In this document: positions 27,719 to 37,320 of the stretch, piece by piece
Layout of the letters: every line of letters begins with the position of its first letter
Position numbering within the stretch: position 1 is the first letter of the stretch
NCBI GenBank assembly: GCA_934365945.1
Contig: CAKRNE010000007.1
Location: 1 to 64,000 of the forward strand
DNA length: 64,000 bases
Direction: 5' to 3'
From: an uncultured Agathobacter sp.
GTDB lineage: Bacteria > Bacillota > Clostridia > Lachnospirales > Lachnospiraceae
Made by a program: the position numbers and the translations under genes
Notes under the pieces: generated by a model
The model's input: the letters and a program-made list of their open reading frames with translations, nothing else
What the model was told of the DNA's origin: nothing
Databases searched by the model: none

Positions 27719-28567
27719 TTACTTTGTTCTTCTATCCGGATGTTTCATCTCTGAATATTTCTTCTCTGAATGTTTCTTCTCTGAATATTTCTTGTCCAAA
27801 TATTTCTTATCCGAATGTTTCTTATTCATATCAGGCATAATGGGTTGATTCGATGAATCCGCAATCAAGCTTTTCAGTCCTTTATATTCAAGCGGTGTTA
27901 CAGCCCTATACTTTCCTCTTGGCAGGTCGCCGAGCTCAATATTCATGATCCTCACTCTCTCAAGCTTGACCACACGGTAACCAAAGTATTCACACATACG
28001 TCTTATCTGCCTGTTGTAGCCCTGTGTCAGTATAATCTTAAACTGCTTTGAAGACAGCTTTTTCACATGACACTTTCTGGTTGTCACACCAAGCTCTACA
28101 AGCGGTACACCTCCTGCAAGCCCTCTGATGAAGCTGTCAGATATTGTTTTGTTTACTGTGACGATATACTCCTTCTCGTGTCTGTTGCCGGAGCGCATCA
28201 TCTTGTTTACTATCTCTCCGTTGTTGGTCAGAAGTAAAAGTCCCTCCGAATCCTTATCCAGTCTGCCAATAGGATATATGCGCTTAGGGTAATTAAGATA
28301 ATCAATCACGTTGTTCTTTTCCCTTTTTTCTGCTGTGCAGACTATGCCGGCCGGCTTATTGAGAGCAATCAGTATCATCTCTTCTTCCTTTGATACTACC
28401 TGTCCATTATATGTGACAGTCTGTCCCTTTAGAACTCTGTCACCGGTTTTTGCTGTCATCCCGTCTATTTCTACTTTGCCGGCCTCTATCTGCCTGTCTG
28501 CCTCACGTCTTGAGCACACGCCCGCTTCACTGAGGAATTTGTTTATTCTTACACCATTTTCTTCCAT
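27719..28567 (-). CDS. RNA pseudouridine synthase, RluF/RsuA family, with repetitive tail
   Basis: Converts a specific rRNA uridine to pseudouridine. The 282 residues show an S4 domain (1-60), the catalytic block GRLDKDSEGLLLLTN (Asp near residue 102) and the RluF-like region GYNRQIRRMCEYFGY. The last about 30 residues are a lysine/histidine-rich tail of five-residue repeats (KKHSE, KKYSE), encoded by a roughly 15-bp tandem repeat at 27735-27825. RluF (23S U2604) is the nearest specificity, but RluB/RsuA cannot be excluded. Confidence 0.85.
   Translation of the reverse strand: MEENGVRINKFLSEAGVCSRREADRQIEAGKVEIDGMTAKTGDRVLKGQTVTYNGQVVSKEEEMILIALNKPAGIVCTAEKREKNNVIDYLNYPKRIYPIGRLDKDSEGLLLLTNNGEIVNKMMRSGNRHEKEYIVTVNKTISDSFIRGLAGGVPLVELGVTTRKCHVKKLSSKQFKIILTQGYNRQIRRMCEYFGYRVVKLERVRIMNIELGDLPRGKYRAVTPLEYKGLKSLIADSSNQPIMPDMNKKHSDKKYLDKKYSEKKHSEKKYSEMKHPDRRTK
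27735..27825. repeat. 15-bp tandem repeat inside the pseudouridine synthase gene
   Basis: About six imperfect 15-bp units of the form TCTGAATATTTCTTC. They encode the KKYSE/KKHSE tail in frame, so copy number can vary without a frameshift. Confidence 0.8.
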
Positions 28568-28764
28568 AATCCTGTCCCGTTTCCAATTTCATACGAAATG
28601 CATCAGTGCAACCATATCTTTCTACGCTCAACAATAGCTATCTGCCATGTAGATTAAAACACGGAGACCTCTTATAGCCTCCGTGTTGCTTTCCTATGAA
28701 TGTATGCACATCTGTTGCTGTTTATGCAGACCAAATGTAAGGCTCTGCACATTGATTAATTGAT

Positions 28765-29976
28765 TTACTGTCCTACTGTCTGGAGATTTTCCGTCTTGAT
28801 ATAAGCCCTGCCATTTGTTCCGTCACTGTAGGATACTATAGTCCAGTCACCCTCTGTGCCGTATGCAGTAAGTGTAACCTGCTCCTTTAAGAGGCCGAGC
28901 TCCTTGGCATCTGTGCTTGCACCGTCACGTACCTTTACAACATCCTTTGTCACTACCTGATACTCAGCCGGCGCCTGTGGCTGCTCTGCCGGCTGCTGAT
29001 TTGCAGCATTTGAATCTGTAGTCTGCTGGTCTGTGTTCTGTCCGGCGTTTGCGTCTGTGGTCTGCTGGTCTGCGGTCTGTCCGGCGTTTGCATCCGTAGT
29101 CTGCTGGTCTGCGGTCTGTCCGGCATTTGCATCAGTATTCTGCTGTTCGCTGTTTTGTGATGCATCATCAGCCTGCTGTGTATCTGCCTCTGTAGTCTGT
29201 GTATCTGCATCAGACTTCTTTAAATTAGCAATACCTGACGATGTGTACCACTGCTTTATTGAACCTGTGAGTGTTGTCTCAAGCATAGTCTTTAAGTTGG
29301 CATCTGCGCCGAGCGCCTGCTCATATTCCTTCTGTACCTCCTCATGAAGGTCTGCAAACTCGGATGAAGCAGTATACTTTGATATAAGCTCCATAATATC
29401 ATTATCAAGTTCATTCTCACAGTATGTTCTATTGAAATTGCTGTATACATTGTTTATGAAGAGCTTTCCGTCCTTGCCTGTCTCTATATAAAAGAAATCA
29501 AGTGTAGGTGCCTGTGTATCAACTCCTGTAAACTTTATGCTGTTTTTGACAGATACAAAATATGAGCCCTTCTTCAAACCATTCTTGGTGTAAGGTGTGA
29601 TGTCATTGACCGACTCATAATACTGGCTGACAACACCGATATAGCTCTTCTCGTTATCGCTCATAGGTGTAGCAAGCTTACCAAGTGTATCGAGGTCATC
29701 ACTTACATATGCTTTGTAGTAATCAGCAAGTAGAGTATTGATATCATCCTTTGCATCGTTTGTATAATCCTTCTCAAACTCAAAGTCCTTTACTGAAATC
29801 TCAGCCTGCGACTCAGACTCTGTATCAGAGTGTCTGCCATTATTACCTCCTGCGACAACCACTATAAGCATCAGTATAAGTCCTATAAGTATTGCTGCTA
29901 CTCCTACGTATTTTTTGTTTTCTGTGCAAAACTGCTTTATATTGTCCAATGTTTCCTTGTTAAAAAAGTCCTTCAT
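28765..29976 (-). CDS. Membrane-anchored protein with C-terminal SH3 domain, unknown function
   Basis: 403 residues: a short cytosolic N-terminus, one membrane helix (about 24-45), an extracytoplasmic region (about 55-250) with no family I recognise, a Gln/Asp/Thr-rich linker with three 13-residue repeats (about 262-310) and a C-terminal bacterial SH3 domain (about 343-403, with VRDGASTDAKELGLL and GRAYIKTENL). Bacterial SH3 domains usually bind peptidoglycan or cell-wall polymers, so a wall-facing role is likely. It stands alone between the pseudouridine synthase and the tRNA. Confidence 0.8.
   Translation of the reverse strand: MKDFFNKETLDNIKQFCTENKKYVGVAAILIGLILMLIVVVAGGNNGRHSDTESESQAEISVKDFEFEKDYTNDAKDDINTLLADYYKAYVSDDLDTLGKLATPMSDNEKSYIGVVSQYYESVNDITPYTKNGLKKGSYFVSVKNSIKFTGVDTQAPTLDFFYIETGKDGKLFINNVYSNFNRTYCENELDNDIMELISKYTASSEFADLHEEVQKEYEQALGADANLKTMLETTLTGSIKQWYTSSGIANLKKSDADTQTTEADTQQADDASQNSEQQNTDANAGQTADQQTTDANAGQTADQQTTDANAGQNTDQQTTDSNAANQQPAEQPQAPAEYQVVTKDVVKVRDGASTDAKELGLLKEQVTLTAYGTEGDWTIVSYSDGTNGRAYIKTENLQTVGQ
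29020..29140. repeat. 39-bp tandem repeat in the SH3-protein gene
   Basis: Three near-identical 39-bp units, each encoding the 13 residues TDANAGQTADQQT or a close variant, followed by a degenerate fourth. It forms the flexible linker. Confidence 0.85.
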
Positions 29977-30015
29977 GTGATTCCTCCATTAACCCAACAT
30001 ATTAAAATCAAAGTA

Positions 30016-30088
30016 TGTGACCGACGCGAATCGAACGCGCACTCGCCGGAGTCGGAGTCCGGAATTTTATCCATTAAACTACGGTCAC
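30016..30088 (-). tRNA. tRNA-Arg (anticodon CCG)
   Basis: 73-nt cloverleaf read on the minus strand: acceptor GTGACCG/CGGTCAC with discriminator A, D-arm with GTTTAATGGATAAAAT, anticodon stem CCGGA/TCCGG around loop CTCCGAC (anticodon CCG, reads CGG) and T-arm with TTCGATT. The 3' CCA is not encoded. The surrounding 29977-30343 otherwise holds only AT-rich spacer and the aroF promoter region. Confidence 0.95.
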
Positions 30089-30343
30089 AAAAAAAGTTAC
30101 CAACTATTTATATCACATCTTTTACTTTTTTTCAATGTTACTTTTTTCTTATTATAGCCTTTTGGTGTTTTATTATAACTTTTTATGCATGCTACTATAA
30201 TTGATAAAAATTTGACAACATATCCCATTTATCTTATTATTTAACTATTCGGGCATTATTATATATTGGAAATTTTTTCCGATATGCCATTATAATATAC
30301 CATTTTAATTAATAAAATTACTATTTACATAAGGAGCAGTATT

Positions 30344-31375
30344 ATGAGTTTCACATTTTTAAACCAGCTTCCAACTCCTGCACAGATTAAGGAAGAATAC
30401 CCTCTGTCAAAGGAGCTTACCGAGCTTAAAGCAAAGCGAGATGCAATGATTTCAGATGTCATCTGCGGAAAGGATGACAGATTTCTCGTCATTATCGGAC
30501 CATGTTCAGCCGACAACGAGGATTCAGTCTGCGACTATGTCAGCCGCCTGACAAAGATCCAGGAGGATGTAAAGGACCGCGTAATCATCATCCCTCGTGT
30601 ATATACAAACAAGCCAAGAACAACCGGTGAGGGATACAAGGGAATTGCTTCACAGCCTGACCCTGAGAAGGCTCCTGACATGGTTGAGGGTCTCATTGCC
30701 ATGAGAAAGATGCACATCCGTGCTATCGCAGAGAGCGGGCTCACCTGTGCAGATGAGATGCTTTACCCTGAGAACTGGGGCTATGTTGAGGATCTCCTCT
30801 CATATGTCGCAATAGGTGCTCGTTCCGTTGAGGATCAGCAGCATCGTCTCACAGTCAGCGGCTTTGATGTGGCAAGCGGTATGAAAAACCCTACAAGTGG
30901 TGATTTTTCTGTCATGCTCAATTCTGTTTATGCAGCACAGCACCCACATCACTTCGTTTACAGAGGCTATGAGGTTGAGACATCAGGAAATCCTCTGACA
31001 CACGTTGTTTTAAGAGGCGCTGTCAGCAAGCATGGCAACACTACTACAAACTACCATTACGAGGACTTAATCCGCCTGCACGAGATGTACGACAAGATGG
31101 ACGTTGTCAATCAGGCTGCTATCATCGATACCAACCATTCCAACTCTGGAAAACAGTTCAAGGAGCAGATTCGTATCGCCAAAGAAGTTATGCACAACAG
31201 ACAGCTTTCTTCTGATATCAAATCACTTGTCAAAGGTCTCATGATTGAGAGCTACATTGAGGAAGGCAACCAGAAGATTGGCGAGCATGTCTACGGAAAA
31301 TCCATCACAGATCCATGTCTTGGATGGGAGGATTCAAAGAAGCTTATCTACGATATTGCAGAAATGAATTTTTAA
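30344..31375 (+). CDS. 3-Deoxy-7-phosphoheptulonate (DAHP) synthase, class I
   Basis: First shikimate-pathway step, from erythrose-4-phosphate and phosphoenolpyruvate. The 343 residues match the E. coli AroF/G/H subtype, with metal/PEP motifs IGPCSADN near residue 51, KPRTT, GARSVEDQQHR and the metal-site segment DTNHSNSGK. The N-terminal extension typical of feedback-regulated forms is present (about 1-40). Monocistronic, AAGGAGC ribosome binding site, terminator at 31411. No T-box leader is visible. Confidence 0.93.
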   Translation: MSFTFLNQLPTPAQIKEEYPLSKELTELKAKRDAMISDVICGKDDRFLVIIGPCSADNEDSVCDYVSRLTKIQEDVKDRVIIIPRVYTNKPRTTGEGYKGIASQPDPEKAPDMVEGLIAMRKMHIRAIAESGLTCADEMLYPENWGYVEDLLSYVAIGARSVEDQQHRLTVSGFDVASGMKNPTSGDFSVMLNSVYAAQHPHHFVYRGYEVETSGNPLTHVVLRGAVSKHGNTTTNYHYEDLIRLHEMYDKMDVVNQAAIIDTNHSNSGKQFKEQIRIAKEVMHNRQLSSDIKSLVKGLMIESYIEEGNQKIGEHVYGKSITDPCLGWEDSKKLIYDIAEMNF

Positions 31376-31410
31376 GCCGCGGATTATAAGCACATTATTT
31401 TTGCAAAACA

Positions 31411-31441
31411 CAAGCCACAGGAATAAATATCCTGTGGCTTG
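31411..31441. terminator. Bidirectional terminator between DAHP synthase and Nudix genes
   Basis: Perfect 12-bp stem (CAAGCCACAGGA 31411-31422, TCCTGTGGCTTG 31430-31441). ATTATTTT follows on the plus strand and a TGTTTTGC stretch on the minus, so it serves both convergent genes. Confidence 0.85.
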
Positions 31442-31473
31442 CATTATTTTGTATGTTATTATTTTGTATGTTA

Positions 31474-32013
31474 TTATTTAATCATATTGCTATAGGCAAG
31501 GACTGCACTGACTGTTTTTGAATCCTGGATTTTCCCTGCATAAATCATGTCGCACAGCTCCTTTAGGGTGTATATTTCTACATCGATTGACTCGGCATCA
31601 TCGAGATGCTGCTCGCCCTTTTTCAGGTTTTTGGCAAGATAGACATCTACTTCCTCATCGCAAAACGCTACTGTTGTGCGAAGTGAAAGTAAAAACGAGA
31701 TATCATCAGAGCTGTAGCCTGTCTCCTCCTTCAGCTCTCTTTTTGCACACAGCCTTGTGTCTTCTCCCACAAAATCCCTGCAGCCGGCTGGAATCTCTAT
31801 TGTCTCTCTCTCGAGGGCATTTCTGTACTGGCGTACCATGATTATCCTGCCGTCATCGAGTACCGGAAGCACTGCCGCAGCTCCCTTTCTGTGTGAGACA
31901 AAATCCCACTCCTCTGTCTTGCCATTTGCAAACTGCATTGTATCCTTGTATATATCGAGTATTGAACCCTTATATACAAGCTCTCTTTTTTGCCGTTTTA
32001 TTTCATCAATCAT
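31474..32013 (-). CDS. Nudix hydrolase, ADP-ribose pyrophosphatase type
   Basis: Hydrolyses ADP-ribose or related nucleoside diphosphates. The 179 residues contain the Nudix box from GEDTRLCAKRELKEETGYSS (about residues 81-100), preceded by EIPAG, which is typical of NudF/ADPR pyrophosphatases. It lies 49 bp downstream of the alcohol dehydrogenase gene and may be co-transcribed. Confidence 0.9.
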   Translation of the reverse strand: MIDEIKRQKRELVYKGSILDIYKDTMQFANGKTEEWDFVSHRKGAAAVLPVLDDGRIIMVRQYRNALERETIEIPAGCRDFVGEDTRLCAKRELKEETGYSSDDISFLLSLRTTVAFCDEEVDVYLAKNLKKGEQHLDDAESIDVEIYTLKELCDMIYAGKIQDSKTVSAVLAYSNMIK

Positions 32014-32062
32014 TTTCCTGTTTACCTTCTAACATAATTTAAGTTCAGAGTCGCCATCTTGA

Positions 32063-33280
32063 TTAGAAATCAACCTCTGTGTCATAATAGCAGCACTTGA
32101 GAAGCTTCTCCATCTCCTCCTGGCTTGGCTGGCGTGGATTTGAGCCTGTGCAAGCATCAAGGATGGCATTTGCCGCAATCTCTGGAAGTCTCTCAAGGAA
32201 CACCTCCTCCGGTACAAAGCCCTGCTCTGTCGGATAGCTGTCTGCTCCGTAATTCTTGATGCAGTGTGGTATATTCAGGTCATCATTCATGCCGCGTAAG
32301 TATTTTATAAGAAGCTCAATCTTCTCGTCAAGTGTATCTCCACCCAGCTTCATGAAATCAGCTATTGCTCCGTAGCGCTCCTTTGCTGTCTCATCCTTTG
32401 CATTGAAAGCAATAACCTTTGGCAGATACATTGCATTGGCTGCACCGTGAATGATATGTGCGCCGTAATCTGCAAAAGCTGCTCCTGTCTTGTGTGCCAT
32501 GGAATGAACTATTCCAAGGAGTGCGTTGGAGAATGCCATTCCTGCCAGACACTGTGCATTGTGCATTGCATCTCTCTTTGCCATATCACCATTGTATGAA
32601 TCAATCAGGTCATGCTGTATCATCTCTATTGCATGAAGTGCAAGCGGATCTGTAAAATCGCTGTTGGCTGTGGATACATATGCCTCGATAGCATGTGTCA
32701 TGGCATCCATTCCGGTGTGTGCGACAAGCTTCTGTGGCATTGTCTCTGCAAGCTCAGGGTCTACGATTGCAACGTCAGGTGTAATCTCAAAGTCTGCGAT
32801 TGGATATTTGATACCCTTCTCATAATCTGTGATGATTGAGAACGCAGTAACCTCTGTTGCTGTGCCAGATGTAGATGAAATAGCACAGAAATGTGCTTTC
32901 TTTCTAAGCTTTGGAATACCAAATACCTTGCACATGTCCTCAAATGTGATATCCGGATACTCATACTTAATCCACATAGCCTTGGCTGCATCTATAGGTG
33001 AGCCTCCACCGATAGCTACAATCCAGTCCGGTTCAAACTCTTCCATGGCAGCAGCACCCTTCATGACTGTCTCAACTGACGGATCAGGCTCGATTCCCTC
33101 AAAAAGCTTTACCTCCATGCCGGCTTCCTTCAAATAAGCCTCGGCCTTGTCTAAAAAGCCAAATCTCTTCATTGAGCCTCCGCCCACACAGATAATAGCT
33201 TTCTTTCCCTCAAAGCTCTTTAATGCCTCAAGTGCTCCCTTTCCATGATATAAATCTCTTGGTAATGTAAATCTCTGCAT
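32063..33280 (-). CDS. Iron-containing alcohol dehydrogenase
   Basis: NAD(P)H-dependent group III alcohol dehydrogenase. The 405 residues show the nucleotide-binding segment AIGGGSPIDAAKAMW and the iron-ligand region with DAMTHAIEAYVS, GIVHSMAHKTGA and GAHIIHGAANAMYLP. The product could be butanol, ethanol or another alcohol in fermentation. An upstream in-frame ATG at 33295 overlaps its own ribosome binding site (GGAGGG), so the ATG at 33280 is preferred. Confidence 0.92.
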   Translation of the reverse strand: MQRFTLPRDLYHGKGALEALKSFEGKKAIICVGGGSMKRFGFLDKAEAYLKEAGMEVKLFEGIEPDPSVETVMKGAAAMEEFEPDWIVAIGGGSPIDAAKAMWIKYEYPDITFEDMCKVFGIPKLRKKAHFCAISSTSGTATEVTAFSIITDYEKGIKYPIADFEITPDVAIVDPELAETMPQKLVAHTGMDAMTHAIEAYVSTANSDFTDPLALHAIEMIQHDLIDSYNGDMAKRDAMHNAQCLAGMAFSNALLGIVHSMAHKTGAAFADYGAHIIHGAANAMYLPKVIAFNAKDETAKERYGAIADFMKLGGDTLDEKIELLIKYLRGMNDDLNIPHCIKNYGADSYPTEQGFVPEEVFLERLPEIAANAILDACTGSNPRQPSQEEMEKLLKCCYYDTEVDF

Positions 33281-33596
33281 TGCAAATCCCTCCATATGAT
33301 ATTGTTATTATATAGTTTCTCCCTGGTAATATTTGTAAATACTGCAGCCATAAAATGCTGAATAGTTGCTAAATATTACACTTCTTATTTTATAACATTT
33401 TACTAATTTTGTCACGCACTATTATCACTTTTTGTTAATTTAATACATTTTTTACATACATTTTTATGCAATATATATAATCATCTTCAGTAATTTAGAA
33501 TCGTTACTGATAGTCTATTTTATAGCATCTGCACAGCGTTGTAAAAATCGGCTTCATTTGTGTTTTTCATATGTTTTCATACATTTTTGAAAAAAG

Positions 33597-33620
33597 AAAA
33601 GGCTTCATACGAAGCCTTTT
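33597..33620 (-). terminator. Terminator after rny
   Basis: Perfect 10-bp stem (AAAAGGCTTC 33597-33606, GAAGCCTTTT 33611-33620), loop ATAC. On the minus strand it is followed by CTTTTTTC. The rest of 33296-33596 is AT-rich spacer with no gene seen; the alcohol dehydrogenase promoter should be there. Confidence 0.85.
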
Positions 33621-33664
33621 CAAATGTACATGTTATTATGTCAAACCGACAATGCACTAATGCT

Positions 33665-35212
33665 TTACTTTGCGTAATCCACTATACGTGACTCACGTAT
33701 TACATTAACCTTTATCTGACCCGGATACTCTAACTCAGACTCTATCTGCTTAGATATGTCTCTGGCCATGATAACCATGTCGGCGTCGCTGACCTGCTCA
33801 GGAACTACCATAATACGAATCTCTCTACCTGCCTGAATAGCAAAAGATTTCTCTACCCCTTTATAACCATTTGTAATGTCCTCTAACTGCTGAAGACGAT
33901 TTGAATATGTCTCCAAAGTCTCTCTTCTTGCACCCGGACGTGCCGCACTGATTGTATCAGCCGCCTGCACGAGACATGCAATAAGTGACTCCGGTTCAAC
34001 ATCACCGTGGTGTGATTCTACTGCATTAATCACAAGTGGTGACTCTTTGTATTTCTTACATAATTCGGCACCGAGCTGGATGTGTGAACCCTCCATCTCG
34101 TGATCTACTGCCTTACCTATATCATGTAATAAACCTGCACGCTTCGCCATTCTGACATCCTCGCCGATTTCAGCAGCCAGTAAGCCGGTAAGCTGTGCAA
34201 CCTCGATAGAATGCTTTAACGCATTCTGACCGTAGCTTGTTCTAAACTTCATCTTTCCAAGAAGACGCACAAGCTCCGGGTGAATACCATGTATGCCTAC
34301 CTCAAGTGTGGCAGCTTCACCCTCTTCACGAATCATATTGTCGACTTCTTTTTGAGCTTTCTCAACCATCTCCTCTATACGGGCCGGATGGATTCTTCCG
34401 TCAACAATAAGCTTCTCAAGAGCTATTCTTGCAACTTCTCTTCTGATCGGATCAAAGCTTGACAAAATGACCGCCTCAGGTGTGTCATCTATAATCAGAT
34501 CTACCCCTGTCATAGTCTCGAGAGTACGGATATTACGTCCCTCTCTTCCTATGATACGTCCCTTCATCTCATCATTTGGAAGTGATACTACTGAAATAGT
34601 AGTCTCAGATACATGGTCTGCTGCACATTTCTGAATAGCTGTAACCACGTAATCCTTAGCCTTACGGTTTGCCTCTTCCTTTGCTTTGTTTTCCATTTCT
34701 TTAATCATTTTTGCAGTATCAAGTTTTACATCTTCTTCAATGGTCTTTAAGAGATATTCTTTAGCTTGCTCGGAGGTTAATCCAGAGATTCTTTCAAGTT
34801 CCTGTAAACGCTGCTCGTTAAGCTTTGATATTTCAATCTTCTGCTTCTTGAGTTCCTCTTCCTTAACTGCAAATCCGGCTTCACGCTTCTCGATAGCTTC
34901 GAGCTTCTTGTCGACATTCTCTTCCTTCTGAACGATACGACGCTCATTACGGGAAATCTCGTTTCTACGCTCTTTGATTTCCTTATCAAGATCATTCTTA
35001 GCCTTAATCGACTCTTCCTTGATCTCAAGCATAGACTCGCGCTTCTTTTCCTCCGCAGTCTTTACAGCCTCATCAATGATTCCTCTTGCCTTCTCCTCAG
35101 CATTTCCTATCTTGGAGTTAGCAGATTTCTTCTGGTATGAAGCGGCTGCAAACCATACAACCAATGCAGTAATAATAATAGAAACTACAGCAGTAATGAT
35201 ATACGGTAGCAT
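33665..35212 (-). CDS. rny: Ribonuclease Y
   Basis: Membrane-anchored endoribonuclease initiating mRNA decay. The 515 residues have an N-terminal membrane helix (about 3-25), a long coiled coil (about 30-190), a KH domain with [15 protein letters not shown] and an HD domain with [17 protein letters not shown]. It sits beside recX-recA, a common Clostridial order. Confidence 0.96.
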   Translation of the reverse strand: MLPYIITAVVSIIITALVVWFAAASYQKKSANSKIGNAEEKARGIIDEAVKTAEEKKRESMLEIKEESIKAKNDLDKEIKERRNEISRNERRIVQKEENVDKKLEAIEKREAGFAVKEEELKKQKIEISKLNEQRLQELERISGLTSEQAKEYLLKTIEEDVKLDTAKMIKEMENKAKEEANRKAKDYVVTAIQKCAADHVSETTISVVSLPNDEMKGRIIGREGRNIRTLETMTGVDLIIDDTPEAVILSSFDPIRREVARIALEKLIVDGRIHPARIEEMVEKAQKEVDNMIREEGEAATLEVGIHGIHPELVRLLGKMKFRTSYGQNALKHSIEVAQLTGLLAAEIGEDVRMAKRAGLLHDIGKAVDHEMEGSHIQLGAELCKKYKESPLVINAVESHHGDVEPESLIACLVQAADTISAARPGARRETLETYSNRLQQLEDITNGYKGVEKSFAIQAGREIRIMVVPEQVSDADMVIMARDISKQIESELEYPGQIKVNVIRESRIVDYAK

Positions 35213-35294
35213 TACAGGAGCACCTCCTTTATTAAATTTTCATTGTATTTCACAAATTACAACAATTAAATTCTATACTTTTTGGTGCAAATTG

Positions 35295-35903
35295 TCAAGG
35301 TAATTGTGACCTCATTGCTGAAAGAATCTGGCTGCTCTTAAAGCCCCTTCTCATTAGAAACTGGTATATCCTGCGAAACTCCTTTTCATCACAGTTATCA
35401 GGATCATAGTGTTTCTTTTCAAGCAGCTTTACTATATGTTTCTCTTCTTCAGCGGTATATTCGCTCTCTATGGCACAATTGATATCATCTCTGCCTATTC
35501 CCTTTGTCATAAGCTTCTGCTCAAGCTGCCTGCGGCTTAAGCTGTCCTGATGATATCTGACATATGTGGCGGCAAATCTGTAATCATCAAGATAATGAAA
35601 GCTCTTCACATACTCTATCGCTGCATCCACACAGCAATCCGGATATCCGCCCTGTGTGAGCTTTTCCCTGAGCTTTCTCTCACTCCTGTCCATCTGCTCA
35701 AGCAGATGCAGTGCTCTCTTTTTAGCTCTCTTTCCTACCACATCAGTTATCAGCTTTTCGTAATCCTCTTCACTGATAAAGGCGCCCTCCATAATAGAGG
35801 ACCGCACGGCCTCTGTACGGTACAACACACATGTCATACCATTATCAAATGTCGTGCGGTATTTGCCCTTACCAATATTCTCATATCCGGTAATCTCTAT
35901 CAT
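35295..35903 (-). CDS. recX: RecX family recombination regulator
   Basis: Binds RecA filaments and modulates their activity. The 202 residues hold tandem three-helix RecX repeats (about 50-200), with KLREKLTQGGYPDCCVDAAIEYV as the clearest block. It is 20 bp after recA and probably shares its SOS-regulated transcript. Confidence 0.9.
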   Translation of the reverse strand: MIEITGYENIGKGKYRTTFDNGMTCVLYRTEAVRSSIMEGAFISEEDYEKLITDVVGKRAKKRALHLLEQMDRSERKLREKLTQGGYPDCCVDAAIEYVKSFHYLDDYRFAATYVRYHQDSLSRRQLEQKLMTKGIGRDDINCAIESEYTAEEEKHIVKLLEKKHYDPDNCDEKEFRRIYQFLMRRGFKSSQILSAMRSQLP

Positions 35904-35922
35904 ATATAATCCTGCTTACTTA

Positions 35923-36975
35923 TTACTCTTCTGATTCAGCCTTTTCAGAGTCGTCCTGTACTGCAACCTCCTCATCCTCCGGCTGTGTAAAGTAAAAGTC
36001 CCTGACCTTTGCTTCAAGCATCTCAAAAAATGCCGGATTCTCATGGATATAAGTCTTTGCATTCTCACGACCCTGGCCTATCTTGTCGCCCTCGTATGCG
36101 TACCATGCGCCTGATTTATTGACAATACCTGCATTGACCGCAAGATCGAGCACATCGCCCTCTCTTGAGATACCCTGACCAAACATGATATCAAACTCTG
36201 CCTCTCTGAAAGGTGGAGCTATTTTATTCTTGACAACCTTTACACGGACATGGTTACCAACTATCTCACCGGCCTGCTTGAGTGACTCGGTTCTTCTGAC
36301 ATCAAGACGTACTGATGAATAGAACTTTAATGCCCTTCCACCTGTGGTAGTCTCAGGATTTCCAAACATCACACCTACCTTCTCACGAAGCTGATTGATG
36401 AAGATAACGATACAATTTGACTTGCTGATAACTGCCGTGAGCTTACGGAGTGCCTGGCTCATAAGCCTTGCCTGAAGACCCACATGGGAATCACCCATAT
36501 CTCCGTCAATCTCGGCCTTTGGTACGAGTGCCGCAACCGAATCGACAACTACGATATCCACAGCGCCCGAACGCACCATTGTCTCTGTTATCTCAAGTGC
36601 CTGCTCACCGCAGTCAGGCTGTGAAATATAGAGATTGTCAATATCAACACCTATATTTCTGGCATATACAGGATCAAGAGCATGCTCTGCATCTATAAAG
36701 CCTGCGATGCCGCCACGCTTCTGCACCTCTGCCACACAGTGGAGTGCAACAGTTGTCTTACCTGATGACTCCGGTCCGTACACCTCAATAATCCTGCCCT
36801 TCGGAAGGCCTCCGAGTCCTAATGCAATATCAAGGCTTAATGAGCCTGTAGGTACTGTCTCTACATTCATATTGGCTGAATTGTCGCCAAGCTTCATGAC
36901 AGAGCCCTTTCCGTATTGTTTCTCAATCTGCGCAATGGCAGCGTCTAATGCTTTTAATTTATCTTCCTTTGCCAT
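35923..36975 (-). CDS. recA: Recombinase RecA
   Basis: DNA strand-exchange ATPase and coprotease for LexA. The 350 residues carry Walker [10 protein letters not shown] near residue 66, the L1/L2 regions with [18 protein letters not shown] and [16 protein letters not shown], and an acidic C-terminal tail. A LexA box lies 21 bp upstream of the start codon. Confidence 0.98.
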   Translation of the reverse strand: MAKEDKLKALDAAIAQIEKQYGKGSVMKLGDNSANMNVETVPTGSLSLDIALGLGGLPKGRIIEVYGPESSGKTTVALHCVAEVQKRGGIAGFIDAEHALDPVYARNIGVDIDNLYISQPDCGEQALEITETMVRSGAVDIVVVDSVAALVPKAEIDGDMGDSHVGLQARLMSQALRKLTAVISKSNCIVIFINQLREKVGVMFGNPETTTGGRALKFYSSVRLDVRRTESLKQAGEIVGNHVRVKVVKNKIAPPFREAEFDIMFGQGISREGDVLDLAVNAGIVNKSGAWYAYEGDKIGQGRENAKTYIHENPAFFEMLEAKVRDFYFTQPEDEEVAVQDDSEKAESEE

Positions 36976-36995
36976 AATAATCTCCTATTCTCTTG

Positions 36996-37009
36996 CGAAC
37001 AAACGTTCG
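36996..37009 (-). promoter_or_regulatory. LexA (SOS/Cheo) box upstream of recA
   Basis: CGAACAAACGTTCG, an exact match to the Gram-positive consensus CGAAC-N4-GTTCG. It is positioned to overlap the recA promoter, so recA (and recX behind it) should be induced by DNA damage. Confidence 0.9.
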
Positions 37010-37155
37010 TTCTGCTATTATAATAATACACTTCTATTCAATTGTCAACTAATAAATTGGAATAATTACAGAATCAAATAGCTGCCCGTATCTCACGCTA
37101 TACTCTAAAAGCAGCTATAAGTAAAATACTCAAAATATTCAAATAAAACATAATT

Positions 37156-37182
37156 AAAAAGACAGTTGCTTTCACAACTGTC
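37156..37182 (-). terminator. Terminator after prfC
   Basis: GACAGTTG (37161-37168) and CAACTGTC (37175-37182) form a perfect 8-bp stem followed on the minus strand by TTTTTAATT. The remaining bases of 37010-37320 hold the recA promoter region and AT-rich spacer; no gene is seen there. Confidence 0.75.
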
Positions 37183-37320
37183 CTCATTATACACATATTC
37201 TCTTACTAACGTCAAGTCCAAATTCAACCTTGAAATCCTTGCCTGACTACATCAATTTTTCGGATGTAGCCGATGAAAAATCATGCAGGTTACTGATCCG
37301 GTTATTTGCCAAACGCTTAC

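Noticed and set aside
29020..29140. CRISPR-like regular repeats
   Set aside because: The repeats are contiguous 39-bp coding units in frame with the SH3 protein, without unique spacers or cas genes.
37252..37292. ATTTTTC/GAAAAAT hairpin downstream of prfC as its main terminator
   Set aside because: No U tract follows on the minus strand. The GACAGTTG/CAACTGTC hairpin with TTTTT at 37156-37182 fits far better.
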